A DNA stretch of 64,000 nucleotides, taken from NCBI GenBank assembly GCA_026184415.1, contig CM047941.1:1984001-2048000 (forward strand). Reading direction: 5' to 3'. Below are positions 32,711-45,129 of this stretch, in pieces. Source of the stretch: Trichothecium roseum (Eukaryota; Ascomycota; Sordariomycetes; Hypocreales). Both the position numbers and the translations under genes were made by a program. Within the stretch, counting starts at the first letter, position 1. Every line of letters begins with the position of its first letter. The notes beneath the pieces are model-generated. The model saw only the letters and a program-made list of their open reading frames with translations. It did not search any database and was not told where the DNA came from.

Positions 32711-35486
32711 TCAACTCGCCCCTCCTGCGGAATCTCCAAGCGGAGCGAACTTTCTGTTCTTCTTTCCTGAAGTATTGGTTCCACGACTACTCGTAGATTC
32801 CGCAATGCTGGGGGGTCTGCCCGATGAGCCCTTTCGTGACGAGAACACTGATAGTACTGACATGGACCTGTTCTTCTCTTCGAACACAGAATTGGCCCGG
32901 TTGAAGCCCGAGCTCGTGGGGAGTTGCACACTGTCCATGTCGATAAACGCAGACGGGAACATGCCCGTCTTTCCCTTGGAATTGGTCCCGGTCCAGCACC
33001 AATGTTCATGGTACGACCCTACACGCAGTCAGCACGCACGTTCGGCGTTGGCCTGAAACAAGGTTGAACTTACACGCGATATTGGTGATGGCCTCATTCT
33101 TGTCAAACTTAAGCCATTCACCTTTGCTCTCCTTGTCCTTGTCCTTTTGGGCAAACTTCCACCTCGATTTAGCCTTGACCATGCTCATCCCGTCATATTT
33201 GAGCTGTTTCTTGGGCGGTGGATCCAGCCTGAGCAAGTCGGACGGCACAGAGGCCCACGATCCGTCGTGCCAGCCAAACGCCCACTCGCCCTGGTACTGC
33301 GAAGGCCAAGTGATACCGGTGACCTTGGCACCTTGTGCCAGCTCAAGGGCCGGCGTCCGATCATACAATAGCCTCTGGCCATATAGACGCCTTGCGGATT
33401 CCCGTGCCACAGCTGTGGGCAGGTGGGAAATCTCTGCTGCTCTCTCCTTGACAGTGTGGCGCTGTGGGGGTTTGCGGAAATGGATATCGTAGTCATTGCG
33501 GAGGGCCTGGGGCATCTCTTCACCCTGCACTGTTACGATGCCCTGTACCTCCGGGAGTGGCCGGGGATGTCTGGCGAGGTGCTCGAACAGTGTCTTCTGG
33601 CTGAAGAAAACTGTGGCATCACTAGGATCCAATGTGTGCCCTTGTTGCACGCAAAAGACGCAAGCGTATTGAACATCATCGACTCGCTTGGTGGCAATAT
33701 GGCTCTTTTGCAGGAATCTTACGCGAAAGTTGATACCATTCCTGGTGAAGTTACCCTTGTCTACAACTCTCACGTTAGCGGTAACCTTGTATCAAGGAAA
33801 GGATGTTCAGAGCTCACCCTTCCGGTTTACATCTGCCTCTATTTCGCCGAAATCGAGCTCGTACAGGCAGCCAACACAACGCGCAACAGTGGCGGCTGAG
33901 GTAAATCCCTATGGAACTGTTAGCCCTGATATCCGGTACTGGATGGGTCACATGCTGTTACAACGGGTTTTTTGGTCTTCTTGACACCGATGTCGCCTCG
34001 GATAACCTCCTTGGCGCCTTCGCAGAAGCCCTTGGCCTGGTGGAAAGAACTGTCAACCCCGATTGCGCAGTCTTCTGGTGCCACATGCACCTCCGAGCGC
34101 AGGGGCTCCGGTTCCTTCTTCTTTTCCTCTTCCATTTCTACCGGAATCAAACCATCCTCTGCCTCCAGGATTGTAGGAGGAGCGACAACCTCTATGCCAC
34201 TACAGTGAGGCACAGCCGGTATTGAAGCCGGGCTGAAACCGCCAAGTGTAGAAAATGACTGTCTTGATGTCCCATGGGACGAATAAGATGCATATGACAT
34301 TCGGCTGTCAAATCCGGGTCGCGCCGATGCTTCGCGAAAGTCTTGCTCATCCCCAGAGAACCCAAATGACATACCCCTCGAGCGTTGTGACCGAGCAGGA
34401 GACCCGGCATCCGGTGGCATGGTCTTCGGTGATACGGCTTTTGGAGACGAGGGCTGCCCCGAGGACGTAGCATCCTCGGGAATAGTCCCGGTCGACATGG
34501 TAGATGCGATAGTGGCCTGCCTACCACGTGGGAAACCACCAAAGGTGTGTGTGCTACTTGTGCTTGCGATACTGAGAGGCCTTTCCTCCAAAGATCGAGG
34601 GACAACTGGACTCTCATTTTTCAGCCCGCCATTTGAGCTGACAGGGGGAGGCGCAATAGCAGAGTAGTGCGGTTTATAATCGGCGCTCAAAGGCGAATGA
34701 GGCAGAATTGGGGACTCCGCCAAAGCTGCCTTGCGATCCTCCTCAATCTGCTCCGGGGATCGATCATCTTGACCTGCCGGGCGAGAATTCACATCCCACG
34801 GGTTCACTGACGGGGGTCTGGGAGGGGGTTCGATAGGTGAAGGGTGGTCCCCGTGGCTGCTTGATGTCGTCGACATCAGCTGGCTAAACTGGCTGGCGGT
34901 TTCATCGAGGTAACGCAGATCCTTCTGAGGTGGTGGTGGCGGCGGGCCTAGAATGGTGGTCGTGAACATCGGCGGAGACGTCGGCGTCGGCAAGCTAGCG
35001 AACGAACCTCGTATCGACTGGTCATCTTTGACGGGCGCCTCTAGCTTCATCCGCATGAGAATATCGTAGATTCTAGGGGCTGCCTTGCGGGACAAGGACT
35101 GAAGCTCAAGAAATTTGTCCACCTCGAAAGATTCTGGGTCTGTGTAATCATCGAATTCCCACAACAAATCTGTCAATTCTGTGCGATATCCCGCGATATC
35201 GTCTGCAAAGCCAATTGTCAGCACGGGGGAAATTACATCGAATCTGGATAGACCTTGTAGGGGGCATACCGTTCTCTTTTATTGAGATGATGAAATTGCT
35301 GCCATAGTCGTCAACGTGCTTCTTGCACAGAGGCTCAATGCGCCGCAAAGCGCGCTCTCCTTCTTTGACCAGCGCAGTCGCAGCCTTGATCATGGCCTCA
35401 TTCTCACCAGCGTTTCCAATCGCCGTCTTGCCCTTTTCAACAATATCCCGGAAGGGAGTAACAACGAGATCCTCCACGTCGTCCAT
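32711..35486 (-). CDS. Multidomain fungal SH3 / C2H2-finger protein
   Basis: Five exons: 35486-35270, 35202-33962, 33908-33818, 33760-33074 and 33018-32711. Introns: 35203-35269 (GTATGC), 33909-33961 (GTAACA donor, gctaac, TAG), 33761-33817 (GTGAGC, gctaac, TAG) and 33019-33073 (GTAAGT, TAG). All join in frame to give about 847 residues. The N-terminal 130 residues are helical (opening MDDVEDLVVTPFRDIV). A 350-residue Ser/Pro-rich disordered linker with a polyproline run follows. Next come a CVGC pair (Cys497, Cys500) and a C2H2-like finger (Cys550, Cys553, His577, His581). An SH3-like segment (EWAFGWHDGSWASVPSDLL) and a clear C-terminal SH3 domain ending WCWTGTNSKGKTGMFPSAF (about 703-770) complete it. 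SH3 plus polyproline suggests a cortical or signalling scaffold. I know of no assigned function. Confidence 0.85.
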
Positions 35487-38400
35487 GCTGGAGGCAATAC
35501 TCTCGGCTAAGCGAGAGGATGCAACAAGGCGACCAGATTATGTCGAAGTAGAGGCCGCCTGCCTCGTACAAGTATATTTTCTGCTGAGCAGACACTGGTG
35601 GTAGGCACTCGGGATGCGCTTTGAAGTTGGCGCCGGGGGGGTCGGTCGCGACAGTCGATGCTCGGCGCTTTCGCACAGGTTGCTGGAATACACAACGATC
35701 GCGATAACGAATAGTAAGAAGGGCGCGTCTATCTTTGAGGGTCCCTAGGCAATGAAGAAGAAATAGAAGGCGTGAAAAGAAAGAAAGAAGAAGAAGAAAA
35801 CAATGGAGTTTGAGAAGCGTGGAGGAGGAGCTGACTCCACGACCGCTTTTGGCGGGGACCGTCCGGGGACTGCATTATAAGCCAAGGCCCCAGACACACG
35901 GGATGGGATGGGATGGGATGGGATGGGCTGGGTCGGTTGGGATGGTGGTTGCCACTCACTATTACGGAGTACCTATTATACGCCCAGACGCCCGACACCA
36001 CCACCTAAGACGCCATCGTCCCCCCTCCCCCCCCCAGGGAGTTGAACACAAGAGCGACAGGGTCCAGGGACAAGGGTATTAATTCCGCCCGGACGAGTGA
36101 GTCGTTGACTGCCCGACAATGCCCCACAATCTGGTCCCAGTGAGCCATGTGCTGGCTGACTAGGTAGGTATCGAGGACTCGAGGCTGAAAGGACACCAAG
36201 ACACCACCCGGCGGAAGGATCGAAGCCTACCGTAGATACGGAGCACATGTGACACGCCTGGGAGGAAATACACATCTGGTTAGCTACCTACCGATTACCA
36301 TATTACGGAGTAGGTTACGGAGTACCTCTACATAGTAGCAGCCAGCCTGCCTGCGCGTCCTCTCAGCCGTGGATGGTTAAACGACCTGTCTACTCCGTAC
36401 TCCTTAGTACTCCGTACTGCCTCCCGTGTCTTAGCACGAGCCTCTCCAGCTACCTATTAATACTGCGCGCTACCTGCTAATACGTTAGTACACACTCCGT
36501 GCTAGCCCTTCCAGTCCTCCGGGGCGGGAGGACTCGGCCACCACACGTTGCTTTGGCCCCAGCTTTATTACTACTAAGGGCAGTAGAGTCCGAGCAGCAG
36601 CGCCTATTACTCCGTACGCGCCGTTACAGAGCTTATTACGGAGTACCCCTCAACCTGGCATTTTCTATTCCGTGATCCTTATGTATACAAACGATCAACC
36701 ACGGCTGGCATGTATGTACGTGCTCGGTACGGAGTAATCGGTACTCTGTACTCCGTATACGGAGTGAAGATTGGGTCGCCAGGGGTCTCGAATAGCAGCC
36801 CCGTTGATCAGTGCCAGCCACGGGCGCGACGGTCATGTCAGACAGCTGAGACACGCAGTGAAGAAAATCACGTTTGCCCAAAAAGGGAGTCTTGGGATAG
36901 CGTGGCTTTCCGGAAGCTCGCCCAAGAAGCTGAAAAACAGTATCAAAGAAGTTTCGGCCCAGGCCCGCGACACACCCAGCCGGGCGGCGCAGTTGCGTTG
37001 GATATACAATGATTTATCGTGGTAAAAGCGATCACTAGTATAGAGTACTCCTTACCCCGTACACAGATACATTATATCACCGCTATGGCGTGTGATATGG
37101 TACAGGGTGATTCGAAGTATTCTACATCGGCCAATATACCGAGCCAACGAAGTACTATTAACTGACCAATCACATTTGCCATCTATCACGTCGTGGCTCC
37201 CACGTCGCGGCTCCTTATGAGGCTTTTGATGCTTCGTGGGCATGTATTTTTCTTTTTCTTCGGCTCACTACTGTCCTGGTTTTCTTCTCGTTTTACCTTT
37301 TTCCCGCAAGGATCGTCGCCGCCTCGATGTCCTCTCCCGGCTGGTTCCTTGGCTTACTTGCCCTGGTGTGGCAGAAATTGGAAGATCCCGCCCCCCTCGC
37401 AAAAGAGGAACAAAGGGCTTCTTGGCTAGACTCGCCGGACGCAGATGCCATTTTCGATTCTAGACCAGGGGGCACTACTGCCCATCTATCACGCACTAGG
37501 CTTTTTTGTTCTGCAGTTGCCTTGAGACTGATAAGCAAAGCATCTTGCTTTCTTAGGGGCGAAAGGGGGTGTGTGAGTTCTTCTAGAAGCAGCTCCCCGA
37601 TGAAATACGCACGCTCCGGCTCCCCGGCTTGACTTTTGACTCTCGCCCGAGAAAAGCCAAAACGTCTGTGCGTGGCCGTTGCGTGCGGGTCCATTTGGAC
37701 AGAGAGCGAAAATCCACTGGAAAAGGACATGGGCCTTTTGATGCAAATCATATGGTACCAAAAAGTGCGGAGTGTGGTTTTGGCCGTTGATGAATTCAAA
37801 GACGAAAAGAAAAACACTTTTCCCGCCACCCAACGCTCGCTGCTTGCCACCGCTGCGGCGTATAATACGGCGTACGTCTAGGGTATGTGTTGCAACAATA
37901 GCTATTCATCGCTGTTGCCGCCACGGACCCCCCAAGGGCCCAGCAACAGTATACTACTTTTGGGGAGGACTTGATGCAAAGACAAGGCTTTGAGCGAAAG
38001 CCCGCACCGGCCCTTCTTCGCTTGCTCCAATAATGGGGTTTTGCAACCAGAAGGGAACTTTGCTCAAACCTAACCACCCCCCCTCCCCTTGGTTATTTTA
38101 ATATTTACCCAGGACTTTGTCAATAAACGAGCATCAACCCCCCCCCGGGCCCTGTTCTCTTCGCTTTCTCCGTTTGATTGCGAAAAAGTACGTCTGCTAT
38201 TACGATGGACGTCAGCGCGCCGCGGCCCCGTCAAAACACAACTTCCTCGAACCTTGTTCGCGTGTGTGCGAAGTACGGAGTAGTACTACTAGGACTCACT
38301 TCGTACCGCGCAGCGAGTGACCACCACTCAAACCCCCGACGCAAAAGCCCTTGACAAGGCTACGGAGTATTGCAAGGGGCAGCGCGAGAGGGCTCTCACT

Positions 38401-39878
38401 TGGGCGGCCGCCCTTCCCACGTTTCGACCCCGTATGTACTCCGTACCCTACTCCATGCGGAGTACTCCGTACTGGTATCAAACCCTCCCAATCCCCTTCC
38501 CATGTCCTGCATCCCCGCGGTTGATTTCATGTACGGGGTACTACTACCATACTACGGAGTAATCTCGTACCTATTACTACTACTTACAATTTCGCCAACA
38601 CTCGGCCAAGTCTTTGCGCCTCACGAAGGAAAAAGGGGGAGGGGGGGGGGGGGGTAAAGACCCAAAAAAAATCCAAGGTTTGGGATACCGTGACTGTATG
38701 TGCATTTTGTGCATGTGCATGTACATGCATGTGTGTGTGTGTGTGGTGTGCGTCCCTTTCGTTATTAGCAAGCCGTTATTACTCCGCGGTATCGCCACCA
38801 CCAACCCCCTCGTCGTGCGTCTTGGTTTACCCTAGGCGCCAAGTACAAGGCATTTTTGATTCCATCCGTTGCCAGAAGACCGGAAGAGCCTCCCATCTTT
38901 AGAATGAATCCAAACCCTGGAAACGAAAGAAGAAAGAAGGGGGGGAGGGGAAAAAAATAACACCTCCTACTAGCAACGGGGATCGCCGGGAGAATCGCTC
39001 AGCGTGGAGAAGGGCGGGAGGGGCTCTCACTTAAAAACTCTTTTTCTCAGTCTGTCAGTCAGTCTGTCTCTTGGTTCTTGTTCCACACACACACACGTGG
39101 ACTCTCCAAGACGATCACCGATATGCCATCGCTACAAGCACTACCGCCGTATTCCCTACTACCAGAGTACTCTGCAGTACTCCGTACACTTAAATCTCTA
39201 GCATGAGCTCCATCCAGTATGGAGAGAGATGGGGGGGGGGGGGGGGGGAAGAACCTCCTGTCCTTTTGTGACAACCCACTGGATGAATGCGCAAGCTAGC
39301 AAAAATGCAACCTGCCCTTGGGTGTTACATAGTAATAGTCCCAAGGGAACGGTTGCGGTTCTGGAGATACCCGGTTTTTTTTCTTTCTTTCCACCGGGCG
39401 AGATAACGTGGCCCCGGACAGTTATGACTCGTGGGCCTAGAATTCGGAGGAATGCGCACGACGCTAGCTAGCAGCACATGGAGTATTCCGTACAGAGCAC
39501 AAAGGGTCGACTTGCATTCGTCCTGATCCTCCATACCACACTTATCATGTAATGTAGGTAGGTACTATTACTGGAGACTATTACTAGTAGGAGGTACTTG
39601 CAGTATCGCCTCTCCGTCCTTGCTCGCGGCACACTCGAATAACAACAATCAAGTGCTTTTTGTTTGGACCAGCTGGGCTCGTACTGAATAAGTTTGGATT
39701 CCTGACCCCACGAAATATTGAATTGCTGGCCGATATTGAGACCGTATTTCAATACGGGAGGGGAGCACTCTGTACACTACCGAAGCAGTACTCATGCAAC
39801 AAAACCCTGAACGGCAATCCGTAATCGCAATGGCAGTCTTCTGGCCAGCGAACCAAGAAACGAGGCAGCCAAGCTTTC
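35487..39878. other. Gene-free, repeat-rich region of 4.4 kb
   Basis: Nothing coding is supported here. It includes a (GGGAT)n run (35899-35926), a dense set of TACTCCGTA/TACGGAGTA boxes (about 35960-36760 and 38270-38560), a TG/CA-rich stretch (about 38695-38740) and G-homopolymers (about 38639-38655 and 39231-39248). A 185-codon minus-strand frame at 37293-37850 has no family features and is not called. The SH3 gene promoter lies at the left end and the TMEM16 3' UTR at the right end. Confidence 0.65.
35899..35926. repeat. (GGGAT)5 pentanucleotide repeat
   Basis: Five tandem GGGAT units followed by the variant GGGCT, upstream of the SH3-protein start codon. Confidence 0.9.
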
Positions 39879-42678
39879 TCACGCTTTCGGACTAGGCTTG
39901 GGGGCACTGCTTTTCTCGGCTTCAGCCGCACCCTGTAAAATCAACTTGGTTAGTCTTCGAGTCGTCCAAGTCTTGCTTTCTCTTGACCATTGCCTGGCTG
40001 GTCATCTGGCTGGCTGCCTTCCCGCTTGCCCCTCACCCATGTCATGGGTGAAGCCTCTGCGGCGTATAATGCACAACGTTTGGGGGCCATGACGGAAAGT
40101 TGCCTGGGCTTGCGGCCTTGTAGGAGGGTGGGATTGGGGCGTCTGCTACGTACCTGTTCAATCATCTTGCGTCCTACGATGATGGTCTCTTGCATGCCTC
40201 GCTGGCGCTGCCAAAACCTGTTTTCAAGAGGCGCGTGTCAGTTTGTGCATTTGCACGCGGCTCGCCGATTCATTACATAGTAGCGCATCGAAAATGGTGT
40301 GGAGGAGATTACTTACATCTCTTCCGGTGAGCCGTGTCCCCGAATGGAGGCTTGGCGAGCCTCTTCCTCTAGAGCCGCGCGTGTGATCTTCTCACTGGTC
40401 TCGATGCCAGGTGCCGCAGCCCTATCCGCTACATCCTGGCCGAGGTTCTTCTCGAGCATGCTCTTCTTCATGAGGAACCGCTCCTTGCGTTCCTTTTGCA
40501 GTCCGGGACTCTCAACCTGGCTCATGACAAAGCGCACGACAACCTGTGCGATGAAGTAGAAGTGCTCGGCGAAGAGAATGCTGGCTAAAACACCCCACGC
40601 TGTGATGTTGGTGGTGCTTCTCCGATCGCCTTTCTCGGTTCCACTGCAGAGGAAGACAATGGCAGAACTGGTGACGCTTCCAAGCCACGAGAGGAACTGA
40701 AGCCCCGTGAGCCAAGGGCCAATGGAATCCGAGCGCCAGGGAATCGGACGACGGCTTGAGATGGCAATCTTGACGGCATCCGAACGTAGCTCTACCCAGT
40801 TGTTGATGAGGAAACATGTTGCGGCCAGTGGCCAGGCTACTGAAAACAGTGAAAGATAGCCTGCACCCCTTGTCAGTAAAAAAGAAACATGGCTCGCTTG
40901 GTGACAGGTTGATTATCAACTCACCGAACTGCATTACCATCTCGCGATAGTCGCCGCTTACATCGTACGTCTCGAGCTCACACTCGTTACGAACGCGTTC
41001 CAGAAAGCTGGCTTCCTCCTCGTGGTCCTGTACGTGCTGCTTGTTCTTCGAGCTAAACTCTCTAGCTTTGGCGAATGCCTTGCGTTTCACGTACGGAACA
41101 ATGACCTCCGTGGCAAAGTTTACGACCTGAGCCGTAACGGTAAAGTAGAACATCTGCTTGCTGATGCGATCTGGGCGGATTTGGAACTCTTGGGTTGGCA
41201 CAGGCTTCTCGCTAAAGGTAACGACCTGGGCAGCCTTGTGCCAGAAGTCGAGGAAGGGAACCAGAATCTCGCCAAAAGGGATGTAGACGAACGCTGTAAA
41301 GAGAAGGGGCATGTAAGAGGTCATGAAGTTGAGCACAAACTGTTTCTGGATCAAAGCGGCGTCATGGGCTACTGCTATTAGACATTTTCTCTACACCCCG
41401 TGTCATACATGGCCAACTTACCGTCTACGCTGCGGTAGTTTTCCCAGGCAGTCAGTGTCTCGGCGGCACTCATAAGGATGGTTGAAAAGGCGGGTGTAAA
41501 GGTGCAAAGAATGACGGTAGGTAGGAATGCCTTCTGAGAGTTAGCCGCGCGAAGACCGAATTGCGCTCGGGGTTACCTACAAGGTATTGCTTGCCAATGC
41601 CGGTGTAGACTTCGTTGATAAAGACCTCGAGCGAGTTGCAAGTCACGACTAGACCACCTAGTAGTACAACGCAGACGAGAGCAAAGGGAACTTGCAGCAG
41701 TTGGGTCTTGAGCCGCTTGGAGGGATCATACACTTTGATAGGCTCCCCGGTGACAGCATCTTCGACCTCGTATTCCCACTTGAACTGAGGCCTGGGGTGT
41801 TGGATGGCGGAAACTCCACGGACACCCCATTGAACAGCCAAATCAACCTCCTTCTTCTTCCAGTACTCAAAGAAAATGACGGACCAGAGACAGTTTATGA
41901 GAGTATAAAGCCAGGAAAACTGGCCCAGGAAGGTCCAAGCTGCGAAACCCGCGGCGGCCGGGAACACGAGGAAGCGGAAGTAGGATTGAACAAAAGCAAA
42001 GTAAAAAGCGACGCTCTCGCCAAATTTGTTGCGGATCTCATCCAAGTCCTCTTGGTCCAGAAGGTACTTCTTGCTCCACTTCTGAATCCAGGCCTTGTTG
42101 AACTCGTGGTTGTGAAGTGGGAAGACGCTCTCGACGTACTTCCAGCGCCCGTTGCCAGGAGTGATGCCAGCGCCGCCATCGTTCAGGGGTTTGGTTATGA
42201 TGAGATAGACGAGCCGTGAACGTTCGGCCTCGGTGATTGGCTCATCGCGAAGTGAGGCAGAGGCGTCGTCTTCGGGGGAGGAGCTACGGATGCCGTGTAG
42301 CCAGTCGGCGAGGCGGGCGCGATAAACTTGCTGGGCGAGGAGGTCTTGGGATGCCATCTTTATGAAGACGAGGAGGGATTCTGAAGCTCCATAGCGGACC
42401 TCTGTGGCGAGGCCGACTCGTGTGAGGGCCTCGATGAGCTGAACAAAAGAGGCTTCCGCCTCGGCGCGCTCTGTTACGTACCAATCAGTATAAGAGGCAG
42501 ATAGTGGGCGTGGGAGTTGGTTTACCTTTTGGGGGTATCTTGTGGTGAACTACATAGTCAACCCTGTCAAAGGTCAGCAGATTTCCAATACAAAGCGCCT
42601 AGGGCATATCACCAACCCAAAGTTGCTTTCTACCCCTCCGTCCTCCCTTTTCCCGTAAAGGCCTTTTACGGTGGCCAT
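39879..42678 (-). CDS. TMEM16/anoctamin-family lipid scramblase (fungal Ist2/nhTMEM16 type)
   Basis: Eight exons: 42678-42617, 42563-42526, 42470-41581, 41533-41422, 41368-40925, 40860-40317, 40217-40154 and 39932-39879. Together they give about 735 residues, the size of the crystallised fungal TMEM16 scramblases. The N-terminal cytosolic domain (about 20-180) has VDYVVHHKIPP and LLAQQVYRARLADWLHGI; ten hydrophobic helices follow. All five acidic residues of the conserved calcium site appear: Glu455 in NFATEVIVPY, Asp507 and Glu510 in SGDYREM, Glu539 and Asp543 in NNWVELRSDAVK. These correspond to nhTMEM16 E452, D503, E506, E535 and D539 from established structural work. Calcium-activated phospholipid scrambling in the plasma or ER membrane, or an Ist2-like ER-membrane tether, is inferred. 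Intron 1 uses an unusual GTTGGT donor, and the last intron (39933-40152) is 220 nt, so those two junctions are the least certain. Confidence 0.9.
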
Positions 42679-43767
42679 GTTGGCTATAACCGAGGGAGTG
42701 TAGCAGTAGCAGTTGGTATCAAAGTTGTTACCACTTTTAGGTTTGGACTCCAGAGGATGCGATGCCGGTGATGGTTACGGATGAAGAATATTATTACAAA
42801 AAATACGTTCAAAAGGGAGAGGAAAGAGGGAACCCGAGTATGGATGTAGGGGTTTGTCGTGTGTTAATAGGCATCTAAACCAAAGCGGCAGATCCGATCT
42901 ACAAATCTTGGAATGGGAATTTTTCTCTCTAAATAGCAAAAGCGACGATGACGCGGGGGTGTTTGGAGAAAGACGTCACCAAAGCTCTTTAGCGTAGCAG
43001 GCCATGGTGGGGATGGAGGGGGAGAGGGGGGAAATTGCTTCAAGGTCTCAGCTCGACAGGGCAGAGGAGCTACGAGACTTGGATAGTTGGGCTTGATTTT
43101 TAACGTCACACTTGGGCATTTGGGCCCCAAGGCGTGGTTGTTCATGGTAGTACCATTCGAGCGTAGTACGGAGTAGTGCCAGCATAAACATGGTGGATGT
43201 TTCCGATATATTGCAAGCTGTGGATTATATGGTCAATGGATTAATTGAACTCGCTTGACTCGACAACGATGGATTTTCACGTGTCATTTGGGATTTAGAG
43301 GCGTAAGGCTAGGGCAGGTCAGGCCAGGGTGCCAGGCCAGGCCTTGCTCTGGATCACCGACGTGCCGGGGGCGATTAGGTACTGGCTGCTGGCTGTATGT
43401 ACACTACCGTAGGGCGTGGGTGCTGTTGATTGTGGGCTCACTTTGGCTGCTCTCGGTTGCTTTTAGCTGGTGTTCTTGGATTTCAGGTGGGGGATTGCGT
43501 CAAGTGGGGTCAGTCACCGTAAGCCTCGAGTTTGGAGCTCCTCGGAGGCTCCAGTTCCAGACAGAAGAAAACTTGCAACATCCAGTCTTACTCGCCGCCA
43601 ATCTGCTCAACAAATCCAATGTTTCCTCATCATCAGCATCAACATAATCATCATCATTATTATACATAACTTCTTAACCACTCTCTAGATAAATACGAGA
43701 GCCCGTTGGAACGAAACAGTAGAAACCACTACTAGAAAGGGGGAGGAAGGAACAAGGAACCTTGACA
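42679..43767. promoter_or_regulatory. Divergent promoter region, TMEM16 / metallophosphoesterase
   Basis: A 1.09 kb spacer between divergent genes with no coding signal. One TACGGAGTA box lies at about 43164. A CATCAT/ATCATC-rich stretch (about 43625-43665) sits about 100-140 bp before the metallophosphoesterase start. Confidence 0.55.
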
Positions 43768-44827
43768 ATGGGACTCCTCGTGTGGCTCGGCCTCCGCCGC
43801 CGCAGTGAATGGGAACCCCCAACCCTTCTCGACCAGATCTTCTCCTCGCCAGTCTGCCTCTTCGTGTCCGCCTTCTACCGAACCGTCCTCTTCCTCCGCG
43901 GCCGGCCCTTCCACCCGCCGCGCAACAGGCCCCCCGTCCGCGTCGTCTGCATCTCCGACACCCACGACCAGACGGTCTCGATACCGCCCGGCGACGTGCT
44001 CATCCACGCCGGCGACATGGTCGACTCGGGCCTCGCCGCCGACATCCAGAGGCAGCTCGACTGGCTCAAGGCCCAGCCGCACCCCGTCAAGATCGTCGTC
44101 GCCGGCAACCACGACTCCTGGTTCGACCCCGGCAGCCGCGCCGAGAAGGATATCAGGAGCGGCGCTTGGCTGGACATGCAAGGGCTGATCTACCTCGAGG
44201 GCGAGAGCACGGAGCACGTCATCCGCGGCAGGAAAATTCACATCTTTGGCGCCCCGGACATTCCCCGCTGTGGCCCTGATAGCTTCGCGTAAGATGAAAA
44301 TCCGTCACCCCCGTCTGCTAACTTGTTGCTTTCCTTACCTGCAACGTGAGCTGACTTGTGCCTTGCCGTTGAACAGATTCCAATACACCCCGGACACGCA
44401 GCCGTGGCTCAGCAAGGTCCCTCCCCAGACAGACATTCTCGTAACGCACACCCCGCCCCGGCACCACCGCGATCTTGGCATCGGCTGCCCGTACCTCCTG
44501 CGCGAGGTCTGGCGTGTCCGCCCCCGGCTTCACGTTTTCGGCCACATCCACTGGGGCGCCGGCACCGAGTCGGTGTACTTTGACGAGCTGCAGGAGGTAT
44601 ACGAGCGTCTCATGTCGAGGCCCAAGCGCGGTCTGCTCGGGGACCTCTGGCCGGGCCCGGTGTGGTACGACGCCGCGCAGATTCTGATCAAGGGGGTCCA
44701 CGCCGTGCTCTGGAAGTGGCTCATGGGCGGCCCGGGTAGTAACGAGGGTGGCCTCATGGTGAACGCCGCCCAGATGTACGGGAGCACCGGAAGGGTGAAG
44801 CAGCGCCCGGTGGTCGTGGACATTTAG
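43768..44827 (+). CDS. Calcineurin-like metallophosphoesterase (MPPED / UPF0046 type)
   Basis: Two exons, 43768-44288 and 44377-44827. The 88-nt intron (GTAAGA donor, gctaac branch at about 44320, CAG acceptor) splits an Ala codon. The product is about 323 residues. The metal-binding signature is complete in order: Asp64 and His66 in ISDTHDQ, Asp83 in HAGDMVD, Asn114-His115 in AGNHDSW, then a His in VTHTPPRHH and the GHIHWG motif in the second exon. A hydrophobic stretch near the N-terminus (about 23-45) could act as a membrane anchor. Homologues of this subtype hydrolyse phosphodiesters, with cyclic nucleotides tested for mammalian MPPED proteins; the substrate here is unknown. The true start is the ATG at 43768, not the in-frame TTG two codons upstream. 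It is convergent with the GH16 gene (302-bp gap). Confidence 0.9.
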
Positions 44828-45129
44828 ATATTTAGGGCACGGCTTGCACATACGTTGGGAGGGATAGAACGGCATGATCCATAGCGAGGCGTTTTGGGTG
44901 GTTTTTCTCAAGGGGATGGCTGTTTGCATGGCGAGGAACATGCCTGTCGAAAGGGGCGGCATGAAAAGAAAAGAGAAATTAGGAAAAAAGATGGATTGGA
45001 AATAAAATAATTATCGCTAGTGGGTATTACAACATCGGCATTCTCCAGCCTTGTTCATAAAAATCGTCAACATCCATGATGATGGCTCTCCTCCCTCCCC
45101 CCCCCCTATATTCATGATGACGGCGGTTT
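44828..45129. other. Short convergent spacer
   Basis: 302 bp between two stop codons, presumably both 3' UTRs. An A/T-rich AATAAAATAAT sequence at about 45001-45011 is a plausible polyadenylation signal for the plus-strand gene. Nothing else seen. Confidence 0.5.

Noticed and set aside
37293..37850. 185-codon minus-strand frame in the 35.5-39.9 kb region
   Set aside because: No conserved motif, biased composition, and the region is otherwise repeat-rich; not enough to call a gene.
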